This document shows, in pieces, positions 28,321 to 36,873 of a stretch of 64,000 nt of DNA. This DNA is from Deltaproteobacteria bacterium (GTDB lineage: Bacteria; Desulfobacterota_D; UBA1144; Nemesobacterales; Nemesobacteraceae), in assembly GCA_029262295.1 (NCBI GenBank), contig JAJCZR010000035.1, positions 1 through 64,000 on the forward strand, written 5' to 3'. The position numbers and the translations under genes are program-made. A model generated the notes under the pieces. The model saw only the letters and a list, made by a program, of their open reading frames with translations, made no database searches and had not been told where the DNA came from. Numbering within the stretch: the stretch's first letter is position 1; every line of letters begins with the position of its first letter.

Positions 28321-31263
28321 ATGAAAAAATCAAAAATTCTCAGAATTATTCTAATTGTATTTCTATCTTTAGCTGTACTTTATACGGCATTTGGGTTTTT
28401 AGTATTACCTAAAATAGTTAAGTCACAGCTTACCTCAAGAATCTCAGAGTTTACTCAAAGTAATGTGGAGCTTCGGGATGTAGATACAAATCCGTTATTT
28501 TTAACTGCGTCGCTTAAAGACTTTAAACTCAGCAGGGAAAATAATGAGATAATCTCGTTTAAAGACCTGCTGATTAATTTTAGTATAAGTTCTATTGTAA
28601 AAAGGTCTTTAAACTTCTCTGAAATTAAGCTTACAGAGCCTTTTATTAATCTTCAGATTTCTTCTGAGGGGAAATTAAACCTTCTGGATCTTGCCCCCAA
28701 ATCGGAAGATAAAGAGGATAAAAAAGAAAAAAAAGATGATGGAATTTTTCCACTCCTTATAAAAGAAATCACATTTGATAGGGGAAACATTCTCTTTCAG
28801 GATTTTTCAAATAAAACTCCTTACAGAAGCGATATTAAAGCTTTAAGCTTCACTTTAAAAAACCTTTCTACCATTCCAAATGAAGAGGGAGTGTATGAAC
28901 TTGATGCTAATTTGAATGAAAATGGAATTATTAACTGGAACGGCACTCTTGAACTAAATCCCGTGAGATCAGAAGGAACAATTAAATTTGATAAGATTAA
29001 TACGCATAATATATGGGAATACATTCAAGACAGAGTCAATTTTATTGTAAAAGAAGGTAGCCTTGATATAAATGCTGAATATTCTCTTGATTTTTCAGGT
29101 GATGAGAGAGAATTTAGATTTAAAAATAGTGAAATGTCGCTCACCGCACTGTCAATACTTGCAAAAGAAAGTAACGAGGAAGTTGTTTCAATTCCTTCTC
29201 TTTTAGTTAGCGGAATAGATTTTGATATTCAAAAGAAAAAACTCGACATTTCTAAAGTCGATACTTCAAACGGAAACGTGTTTGCAAAGATTGATGAAGA
29301 TGGGGTGATAAATTTTAAAAAGCTGGTTAATAATAAAAATCCTGAGAAAATTGAAGACAGCGATTCAAATAAAAAAGTAGAAAAAATTGATAATAAAAAA
29401 CCAAAGATTGATCTCAATATAGGTGAGATAGGAGTTTCGGGCTACAATGTGAATTTTGAAGATAATAGCCTCAGTAATAAAACCCAGATCAAACTCGGCC
29501 CTACTAATATTAACATTAAAAACTTCAGTCTTGTTAAATCGGAGAGCCCTTTAACAGTTGATACCGTTCTTAATGAAGCCGGAAAGATTAATATTAATGG
29601 AGTGATTAATACACCTGGTTTTACTTCTGATTTGAAGCTCGACTTTTCAAAAATTCCTCTTAATCCCTTTGAGCCATATATAGATGAGTTTGCAGAAATT
29701 GATGTAGAAGGTGGAAATCTTTCTCTTACCGGAGATCTTATAAACCAGTTTGAACAAGATAAAAGAAATATTAAATTCAACGGCAACCTTAATGTGGATT
29801 CAACAATGATTAAACAAGCTGGAAATAAAGACGACCTTTTCCGCTGGGCAGATCTAAGAGTTGCAGAAGCAGAGTTTGATCTAATTGCGCGTAGTTTAAG
29901 TATAAAAAAAATAGATGTTGATAAGCTTTATTCTAATGTGGTTATAGATGTGAATGGAAAAGTTAATCTTAAAAGTATAGTTAAAAGCGATACAGACAAA
30001 GTTAAGAAAGAAGAAAAAATAGAATCTAAAAAAACCGATAAACCTGATAACAAAAAAGATAAATTTGTAACTGAAATTGGTAAAGTCAACCTTAGTGACG
30101 GTGAGCTTTACTTTTCAGACCTTTCATTAGAACCCGTGTTTAAGACCAACATACAAGAGCTCGAAGTGACTTTAACTGGATTATCTTCTAAAGATTTGAA
30201 AACAGCTAAAATTGATCTGAAAGGGAAGATTGATAAATATGCTCCTGTTAAAATTACAGGTGAGGTAAATCCCCTGGGAGACAAAACTCAGACTGATATT
30301 GATGTAAATATCGAAGGGGTGGAGCTTACAAACTTAAGTTCCTATTCAGGTAAATATGTGGGTTATAGAATGGGTAGGGGAAAACTTAGTCTTGATCTTG
30401 AATATGTACTCAACGAAAAACTGCTTGATGGAAAGAATAAGATAGTTTTTGATCAGATTAAACTTGGAGATAAGGTGCAGAGTCCAGATGCAAAAGATCT
30501 CCCGCTTGAGCTTGCAATTAGCTTATTAAAAGACAGAAGCGGTGCAGTGAAACTAGATTTTCCGGTGAGCGGAGATCCGACTGATCCTAAATTCAATGTC
30601 TCTGAAATAATATTTAAGACTTTTTTCAACCTCATATTTAAAGCTGTAACTTCTCCTTTTTCAATCCTTGGATCAGTGGTTGGTATATTCGGGGGCGGTG
30701 AGGAGCTTAGCTATGTAAGTTTTGAACCTGGCTCATCCAAAGTAACAGATAAAGAAAAAAAGGAGCTTGGGGAGCTCTTAAAAGCTTTATCCGAAAGGCC
30801 AAATTTAAAACTTGATATTAAGGGTGTTGCATATAATGAAATCGACAGGCTTGGCCTTGCTGAAATGCAGATAATAAACTCTGTAAGAGATGATGATGAG
30901 CAAAATTCGGATAAGCCTCTAACTGAGGATGAAATGGAAGATATTCTTGAGATCTATGAAAATGATTATGGTGTTGATCCTTTAGATAAAGTGCCGGAAG
31001 AAGATGCAAACGGAAAAGATATTCCGAAAGCTGAGAAAATCCGCATTGCTTATAATAACTCGATTGGTCAGCTAAAGGATTTTGAGACGGTTAAGGACAG
31101 TGAGATGATTGATCTTGCCAAGAGAAGAGCTGATTCGATCAGGGATTTTCTAACAAATAAAGAGATGATTGACCAAAGTAGAATATTTACTCTTGATCCT
31201 TCTATTGAAAGTGCTGAGTCTGCTGAAGGAGTGAGAGTTCCATTGGGTCTTGATACTTTTTAA
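28321..31263 (+). CDS. DUF748 / AsmA-like envelope protein with C-terminal OmpA-like region
   Basis: N-terminal TM, repeated DUF748-like blocks (FVTEIGKVNLSDGELYFSDLSLEP), YVSFEPGSSKVTDKEKKELGELLKAL...LAKRRADSIRDFLTNKEMIDQSRIF. Confidence 0.85.
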   Translation: MKKSKILRIILIVFLSLAVLYTAFGFLVLPKIVKSQLTSRISEFTQSNVELRDVDTNPLFLTASLKDFKLSRENNEIISFKDLLINFSISSIVKRSLNFSEIKLTEPFINLQISSEGKLNLLDLAPKSEDKEDKKEKKDDGIFPLLIKEITFDRGNILFQDFSNKTPYRSDIKALSFTLKNLSTIPNEEGVYELDANLNENGIINWNGTLELNPVRSEGTIKFDKINTHNIWEYIQDRVNFIVKEGSLDINAEYSLDFSGDEREFRFKNSEMSLTALSILAKESNEEVVSIPSLLVSGIDFDIQKKKLDISKVDTSNGNVFAKIDEDGVINFKKLVNNKNPEKIEDSDSNKKVEKIDNKKPKIDLNIGEIGVSGYNVNFEDNSLSNKTQIKLGPTNINIKNFSLVKSESPLTVDTVLNEAGKININGVINTPGFTSDLKLDFSKIPLNPFEPYIDEFAEIDVEGGNLSLTGDLINQFEQDKRNIKFNGNLNVDSTMIKQAGNKDDLFRWADLRVAEAEFDLIARSLSIKKIDVDKLYSNVVIDVNGKVNLKSIVKSDTDKVKKEEKIESKKTDKPDNKKDKFVTEIGKVNLSDGELYFSDLSLEPVFKTNIQELEVTLTGLSSKDLKTAKIDLKGKIDKYAPVKITGEVNPLGDKTQTDIDVNIEGVELTNLSSYSGKYVGYRMGRGKLSLDLEYVLNEKLLDGKNKIVFDQIKLGDKVQSPDAKDLPLELAISLLKDRSGAVKLDFPVSGDPTDPKFNVSEIIFKTFFNLIFKAVTSPFSILGSVVGIFGGGEELSYVSFEPGSSKVTDKEKKELGELLKALSERPNLKLDIKGVAYNEIDRLGLAEMQIINSVRDDDEQNSDKPLTEDEMEDILEIYENDYGVDPLDKVPEEDANGKDIPKAEKIRIAYNNSIGQLKDFETVKDSEMIDLAKRRADSIRDFLTNKEMIDQSRIFTLDPSIESAESAEGVRVPLGLDTF

Positions 31264-31331
31264 AGCTTACTATGGATTCTTGATCATCACTCCGTAAAGG
31301 CCAGTTAATTCGTTGATAGTAAAAATATTAC

Positions 31332-31709
31332 TTAAACCTTATTTAACTTTTTCTGCATTGAGCCAGCAATCTGTCTAGCTTTTTGTTTTGCCTTGCTTGC
31401 ATTATTACCCCTATAAAGTTCATCCATTGTTGTTTCGAAAAGGAAGAGCCATCTTACAAAGTGGCCTTTTTTTAATTTTATCTTTTCATTCAGGTCTACA
31501 TGCACTTTTAATACTTCGATGCCTTTTTTATATTTTGGAACACTGAATATCACTGTTTCCCAAAAATCACAGATCACGGGTATATGTTCTTCCAGATCCA
31601 CTTTTGCGATCTGTGTAAAAATAAATCCCAGGATCATATCATCCAGCATTTTTTCATAAAAAGATTTAACAAAATGCTCTATATCTTCTCTGTTTTCTAT
31701 GTCTTTCAT
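31332..31709 (-). CDS. Group III truncated haemoglobin
   Basis: DIEHFVKSFYEKMLDDMILGFIF...HIPVICDFWETVIF...HFVRWLFLFETTMDELY. Confidence 0.88.
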   Translation of the reverse strand: MKDIENREDIEHFVKSFYEKMLDDMILGFIFTQIAKVDLEEHIPVICDFWETVIFSVPKYKKGIEVLKVHVDLNEKIKLKKGHFVRWLFLFETTMDELYRGNNASKAKQKARQIAGSMQKKLNKV

Positions 31710-31742
31710 AATACCTAAAACCTAACTGCCAATACCTAACTA

Positions 31743-32294
31743 CTAGTCTTTATCTTCATGTTCAAAACAAATCTTTTCAATCTCTTTAGTATAAAGAACT
31801 TCTTTTGTAAGCCCACACTTAAAACCTTCACTTTCATGAATAAAAAACCTGCAACTATTACATATACCAAAGCTTTTATTGCTATTTGATTTTTGAACTG
31901 ATCTTAAAATATTGTTTAGAACTTCCTCAGCAATTTTAAGTTCTTTTTTATCAACTGTAATTTTGTTCATTTTAGCATTAAAGAGGTCAACCAGACTTTT
32001 TCCCCTGGTTGTGAGCTCAAGCTTAATACTTCTTTTATCTTCAGTGTTTTTAACCTTTTTCAAATAACCTTTATTTTCGAGCAGGTTGATAGTTTGAGAG
32101 GTAGTTCCTTTTGTATTGCCAAGATATGTGGAAACTGCAACCGGGGTATTGCTGTATTTATTGCTGATGGAAAGATAGTTTAACACCTGAAGGTGAATAG
32201 TGTGAAGCCCAAGAGGGTTTAAGAATTTTTTTTCTTCTGAATTAACCAGGTTTCCTATTCTTTCTATGTAATTAACAAGATTGTTCAGATCCAT
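31743..32294 (-). CDS. MarR family transcriptional regulator with C-terminal four-Cys tail
   Basis: wHTH VSTYLGNTKGTTSQTINLLENKGYLKKVKNTEDKRSIKLELTTRGKSL, then GICNSCRFFIHESEGFKCGLTKEVLYTKEIEKICFEHED. Confidence 0.9.
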   Translation of the reverse strand: MDLNNLVNYIERIGNLVNSEEKKFLNPLGLHTIHLQVLNYLSISNKYSNTPVAVSTYLGNTKGTTSQTINLLENKGYLKKVKNTEDKRSIKLELTTRGKSLVDLFNAKMNKITVDKKELKIAEEVLNNILRSVQKSNSNKSFGICNSCRFFIHESEGFKCGLTKEVLYTKEIEKICFEHEDKD

Positions 32295-32301
32295 ACAACT
32301 A

Positions 32302-32320
32302 TAGTATCGAATCGAAATTA
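32302..32320. promoter_or_regulatory. Putative MarR operator site 1 (TAGTATCGAATCGAAATTA)
   Basis: Matches the 19-bp motif shared with sites 2 and 3; 8 nt from the marR start codon and overlapping a candidate -10. Confidence 0.65.
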
Positions 32321-32349
32321 TTGTTACAAGCCAATTCTTAAACTAAGAA

Positions 32350-32368
32350 TAGTATTGAATCGATACTA
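32350..32368. promoter_or_regulatory. Putative MarR operator site 2 (TAGTATTGAATCGATACTA, near-perfect palindrome)
   Basis: TAGTATYGAWTCRATACTA is its own reverse complement; sits in the marR / thioredoxin-like divergent gap. Confidence 0.75.
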
Positions 32369-32397
32369 CCTTGACAATCCAAAAATATCCTTGATAT

Positions 32398-32416
32398 TAG
32401 TATTGAATCGAAACCA
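32398..32416. promoter_or_regulatory. Putative MarR operator site 3 (TAGTATTGAATCGAAACCA)
   Basis: First 14 nt identical to site 2; overlaps the extended -10 candidate TGATATTAG downstream of TTGACA (32371-32376). Confidence 0.65.
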
Positions 32417-32439
32417 ACATTAGCAGGAGGTAACAAATT

Positions 32440-32676
32440 ATGAAGAGTAAAGCCATTTTTTATCATGCAGGATGTCCAGTATGTGTTGATGCAGAGCAGG
32501 TGCTTGCACAATCTCTCGACCAACAGAAGTTTGATCTTGAAATTGTTCATTTAGGTGAAGATAAACACAGGATTTCAGAAGCTGAAGAGTTTGGTGTTAA
32601 ATCTGTTCCTGCGATTGTGCTTGGAAATAGCCCTTACCACATCAACTTTGGTGCTAGTATAGAAGATTTGAAGTAG
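32440..32676 (+). CDS. Small thioredoxin/glutaredoxin-like protein (CPVC active site)
   Basis: AIFYHAGCPVCVDAEQVL...FGVKSVPAIVLGNSPYHINFG (cis-Pro VPA). Confidence 0.85.
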   Translation: MKSKAIFYHAGCPVCVDAEQVLAQSLDQQKFDLEIVHLGEDKHRISEAEEFGVKSVPAIVLGNSPYHINFGASIEDLK

Positions 32677-32787
32677 TGTTTCTTTTTTCTCTTTCCTGAG
32701 CGAGAGTGGAAACATATTTTTTCTGTGGTGTATAAATCTGTATGTGACTCAGAGTGAGCTTGTTGAGAGGAAATGAAGAGTTTATTT

Positions 32788-32932
32788 GTCATTTCGCACT
32801 CGATGTGGAATCTAGAACGGTGGGAAAGATTAATTATAAGCAAGAATTTAGTATTGAAGCAATTGAGTGAAATTTGAGATGTGTTTATAATTCTCGTCAA
32901 AATTCTGGATCCTAGATCAAGTCTGGGATGAC
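32788..32932. repeat. GTCAT...ATGAC intergenic repeat, ~145 bp, copy 3
   Basis: GGTGGGAAAGATTAATTATAAGCAAGAATTTAGTATTGAAGCAATTGAGTG...AATTCTCGTCAAAATTCTGGATCCTAGATCAAGTCTGGGATGAC; closely similar to 21924..22067. Confidence 0.75.
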
Positions 32933-32943
32933 ATATAGATAAA

Positions 32944-34308
32944 TTAAATCTTATTTCTGAAAAGCTTTAAATCTTCAACTAAAGGATCAGGCATGTCCGG
33001 GCCAAGATATACAACAAAAGGTTCAATCTCATAATGCTTTTTTATTGTCGTGAGTTTCCAGTATAAAATCCCCTGAAGAAGATCTTCATCTTGCCCGGAA
33101 CAAACATTATAAAGAGACTTTATGGCAACTGATCTTTCCTCAAGATCAAGGGGCTGTTTATCCCATACAATCAGTTTGCTTTTTGTTTCATTTGGAATGA
33201 GCGCAAACCCCCTTGATTCCCAGGGATTAATAGTAGAATTTTTTCTATATGTATAACCAATCTCTGTGAAGAGCACTTTTTTATTTGCGAGTTTTTCTTT
33301 TGTGCGAAAATCTTTTATTTCAGAAAATATATTTTTCCAGCTATTTTCCGCTTCAACCATTAACTGTTTTTTAGAGTAAAAATCTCCAACATTTTTACGT
33401 AGTGGAAAATAGGCATTTATAGAGATAAAATCCAGATACTTCCAAAAATCGACATCCTGATAATTATCGAAGTTGGCTGCATAAGATATTTTTCCATCAT
33501 AAATACTTTTTACATCTTTTATTAATCTGATCCAGTGTGTATTTAAAAAGTTTTTCCTCTCATTTATTTTTTCCAGCCTGTTTTGAGAATTAATATAAGA
33601 AATCTGGTCTGCCCATTTCTTATTTGCCATTGATCTGTCGTCAAGATAATTATCAAGCATTGAATATTCTTTTTTTCCGGGATTAAAAAGGTCTTCACTT
33701 TTTATAAAACTGCTGTGTTTTAAAATCTCAGTTTTTTCATTTTGTTGTTTTAGTTCACTTGAAAAGTATTTGATGTGATTTGGAAGTTCCGTAATTCTTT
33801 TGGTTGAAGTAAGAGAGTTCATTTCGCTTCCAATTACAAATACATCTACGTTCTCCTTTTCAGCAATTTCAGCCCATGTTGCAACATAATCCGTATATTT
33901 TTCAAACCAGTATGAAAGCTCACCATCTGTTGCAGGCATTATCATGCCATGCCACAAAAATGGATTTTTTGGATAGTAATGGTCAAGGGCAACTCTCATA
34001 ATAAGAATCACATTTAGCCCGTTTGATTTAGCAGTTCTTATTTCATCTATTACAGACACATCTTCAGTTGGATAGGTAAGCTTATCACTATCCCAGTTTC
34101 CCTGACGGGCATAAACTGTTACGGAAACAGTGTTAAACCCCGTGGACTTTAGTGTTTTAACCCACTTCTCATTATCAGGCTCGTTTACCTGAATGCCACC
34201 AACATAAAAAGTCGGGTGCTGATCATCTTTTGCATCTGCAATTGAAATACCTGCCTGAAATGAAAGTATTAATATTGCAATGAGTTTTAAAGTATTTTTA
34301 TAATTCAA
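32944..34308 (-). CDS. Secreted TIM-barrel glycoside hydrolase-like protein (GH113-like)
   Basis: Signal peptide; TGFNTVSVTVYARQGNWDS...NVILIMRVALDHYYPKNPFLWHGMIMP...DVFVIGSEMNSL...KKVLFTEIGYTYRKNST. Confidence 0.65.
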   Translation of the reverse strand: MNYKNTLKLIAILILSFQAGISIADAKDDQHPTFYVGGIQVNEPDNEKWVKTLKSTGFNTVSVTVYARQGNWDSDKLTYPTEDVSVIDEIRTAKSNGLNVILIMRVALDHYYPKNPFLWHGMIMPATDGELSYWFEKYTDYVATWAEIAEKENVDVFVIGSEMNSLTSTKRITELPNHIKYFSSELKQQNEKTEILKHSSFIKSEDLFNPGKKEYSMLDNYLDDRSMANKKWADQISYINSQNRLEKINERKNFLNTHWIRLIKDVKSIYDGKISYAANFDNYQDVDFWKYLDFISINAYFPLRKNVGDFYSKKQLMVEAENSWKNIFSEIKDFRTKEKLANKKVLFTEIGYTYRKNSTINPWESRGFALIPNETKSKLIVWDKQPLDLEERSVAIKSLYNVCSGQDEDLLQGILYWKLTTIKKHYEIEPFVVYLGPDMPDPLVEDLKLFRNKI

Positions 34309-34418
34309 GGTAATTATTCCAATTTAGTCTTTTATATTTGATACTATTATTGTTTTAATAGTTTTAAATTCCCTGATACTTACGAAAGGAATTGGGAATA
34401 GGTTTTTGAAAACAGGAG

Positions 34419-34916
34419 ATGATTATGAAATCAAGTGTATTTAAGTTATTGACGATAATGTTGTTGCTAATAGTTGTTGTACCAATATTTGGATGTGGTG
34501 AGAAAAAAGAAAACCTAGATTATTTGGGATTGGTAACAGTTGAAAGTAAAAAAGAGTTTGATGAAACTTTTATCTTTCTTCAGGAGATCCTCAAGGCCAA
34601 CCCCGCAATTACTATCTTTGCAATTGTTGACCATTCTGCAAATGCAGATGGTGTTGGGCTTTCACTTCGTCCAACAAAGCTTATAATCTTTGGTAACCCA
34701 ATTCTTGGCACTCCACTAATGCAAAACTCACAGACTATGGGAATTGATCTTCCCCAAAAATTTCTTATTTATGAAGATGAAAAGGGAAACGTGTTTGTAG
34801 ATTATAACGACCCTGCTTATCTTGCCGGGCGTCACGGTATTAAAAATAGTGATGAGATAATAAACAAGATTGCAGGGGCTTTACAAAAACTTTCAAAAGG
34901 TGTCGCAGCACCCTAA
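34419..34916 (+). CDS. DUF302 domain lipoprotein
   Basis: Lipobox VPIFGCG; FAIVDHSANADGVGLSLRPTKLIIFGNPILGTPLMQNSQTMGIDLPQKFLIYED. Confidence 0.85.
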   Translation: MIMKSSVFKLLTIMLLLIVVVPIFGCGEKKENLDYLGLVTVESKKEFDETFIFLQEILKANPAITIFAIVDHSANADGVGLSLRPTKLIIFGNPILGTPLMQNSQTMGIDLPQKFLIYEDEKGNVFVDYNDPAYLAGRHGIKNSDEIINKIAGALQKLSKGVAAP

Positions 34917-35030
34917 TTGATTAATTAGCTTTCTATATTGCCAGGCACTTATGCTGATCTTAAAATATTATGCGGATTGTAATTCACTATAGTAAAAACT
35001 CAATTATTTTAGAAAAAGGAGGAAGATTAA

Positions 35031-36056
35031 ATGAAATTTGGAATAGGATATTTTAGTATGCAGTCACCGCCCCACAACCCAAGACCTCACAGGGAGCTTT
35101 ACAGCGAGATGCTTGAAGAAGTAAAGCTCGCAGACCAGATGGGTTTTGAATCTGCATGGCTCACAGAGCACCATTTTCTTGATGATGGTTATTGCCCCTC
35201 ACTTATGGCAACTGCTGCAGCAATGGCTGCTGTTACAAAAAAAATGAGAATAGGTACCGGAATTTTGCTAATGCCTCTTTACGATCCAGTAAAAGTGGCT
35301 GAAGATGCAGCTGTGGTTGACCTTATCTCAGGTGGAAGATTCATTATGGGCCTCGGACTTGGCTATAGGCAGGAAGAGTTTGATGCCTTTGGAAGAACAT
35401 TAAAGGAAAGAAAAGGGCGTATGGAAGAAAGTCTCGAAATTTTAACTAAAAGCTGGGCAGATGAGAGTTTCACTTATAATGGAAAATACTATCAACTCGA
35501 TAATATAAACGTCACACCAAAACCAGTCCAAAAACCTATACCACTATGTATTGGCGCATTTACAGAACCAGCAATAAGAAGGGCTGCAAGGGTTGGCGCA
35601 TTTCTTTTTATTCCTGCAATCGGGGTTATTCCTATTATTAAAGCCCTTTTTGATATGCATTCTACGTTTTTAAAAGAATATGGTAGAAACCCGGATGATT
35701 TTGAAAAACCTCTAGTAAGAGAAATCTATATTTCTGATAAAAAAAGAGATGATGCATGGGAAGATATAAAGGAAAGTGTTACCTATACCGCAAAAGGATA
35801 CGCTTCATGGGGGTCAATGATTGATTGGGAAGGAAACCTTATAACAGATCCAACTAACCCAATAATCTATGATGTTGCAAAAGATCAGACAATCATGGGC
35901 ACACCTGAAGAATGTGTTGAGCAAATTAAGGAATATCAGGAAGGAACTCCAATGGATAACCTTGTTTGCAGGTTTAAGTTTCCCGGAATTTCCCATGAGG
36001 AAGCGAAAAGATCAATGAACCTTTTTGTTGATAAGGTTATGCCTCACGTAAGCTAA
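35031..36056 (+). CDS. LLM class flavin-dependent oxidoreductase (luciferase-like)
   Basis: MGFESAWLTEHHFLDDGYCPSL...GTGILLMPLYDPVKVAEDAAVVDLISGGRFIMGLGLGYR. Confidence 0.93.
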   Translation: MKFGIGYFSMQSPPHNPRPHRELYSEMLEEVKLADQMGFESAWLTEHHFLDDGYCPSLMATAAAMAAVTKKMRIGTGILLMPLYDPVKVAEDAAVVDLISGGRFIMGLGLGYRQEEFDAFGRTLKERKGRMEESLEILTKSWADESFTYNGKYYQLDNINVTPKPVQKPIPLCIGAFTEPAIRRAARVGAFLFIPAIGVIPIIKALFDMHSTFLKEYGRNPDDFEKPLVREIYISDKKRDDAWEDIKESVTYTAKGYASWGSMIDWEGNLITDPTNPIIYDVAKDQTIMGTPEECVEQIKEYQEGTPMDNLVCRFKFPGISHEEAKRSMNLFVDKVMPHVS

Positions 36057-36105
36057 TTTGAAATTTAATTTTGAACTTTGCCGCTAAGTCTTATATTAAT
36101 ACTTC

Positions 36106-36780
36106 ATGATAAGGCTTAGTAAAATCTCAAAGGCTGTTGGCATTGAAAATAATAACCACTACATAATAAAGGATATTTCTTTTACTCTCGACTCAAAAAA
36201 GTTGGGAGTAATTTCCGGGCGAAGTGGAGCGGGAAAAACAACCCTTCTTCATTTAATTGCCGGACTTGATATTCCAACAGATGGAGAATGTTGGGTTGAT
36301 GAAACTTGCATCAGCAAACTTGATTCTGAGAAAAGGGCAAAGTTTCGTCTTGAGAATATAGGCTTTGTATTTCAGTCTTTTAACTTTCTGGCAAGCCTCA
36401 CAATTTCCGAAAATATTTCTGTGCCAGCATATCTTAATAATGGAATTAAAAACTCTGATATAGCCCAAAAGGTAAAAAGTATTACTGAGATACTTGGAAT
36501 TGATTCGCTACTTGACCGTTATCCAAATGAAGTTTCAGGTGGTGAAATTCAAAGGGCAAGTATTGCCAGGGCTTTAATAAATAATCCTAAAATTGTTCTT
36601 GCTGATGAACCTACGGGGAATCTTGATACAGAAAATAGGGAAATTGTTCTTCAGTCTTTTAAAAGGATTATTTCTGAGTTTGGAGTGACTGTTCTTATGG
36701 TTACACATGATAAGGAACTTGAAAAATCAGCTGACACAATCTTTCATCTTAATGATGGTGTGCTTTTGGAAGCGAAATAG
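36106..36780 (+). CDS. ABC transporter ATP-binding protein (LolD/MacB-like)
   Basis: Walker A SGRSGAGKTTLLHLIAGLD, signature EVSGGEIQRASIARALINNPKIVLADEPTGNLD. Confidence 0.95.
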   Translation: MIRLSKISKAVGIENNNHYIIKDISFTLDSKKLGVISGRSGAGKTTLLHLIAGLDIPTDGECWVDETCISKLDSEKRAKFRLENIGFVFQSFNFLASLTISENISVPAYLNNGIKNSDIAQKVKSITEILGIDSLLDRYPNEVSGGEIQRASIARALINNPKIVLADEPTGNLDTENREIVLQSFKRIISEFGVTVLMVTHDKELEKSADTIFHLNDGVLLEAK

Positions 36781-36873
36781 ATTTTCCATGTCATGCTTCA
36801 GCAAGGCCAATTAATAAAGATAAAAAATAATCTCCATTCATAAAACCCTTTCTTCCCTTATACTTAACTCCCG

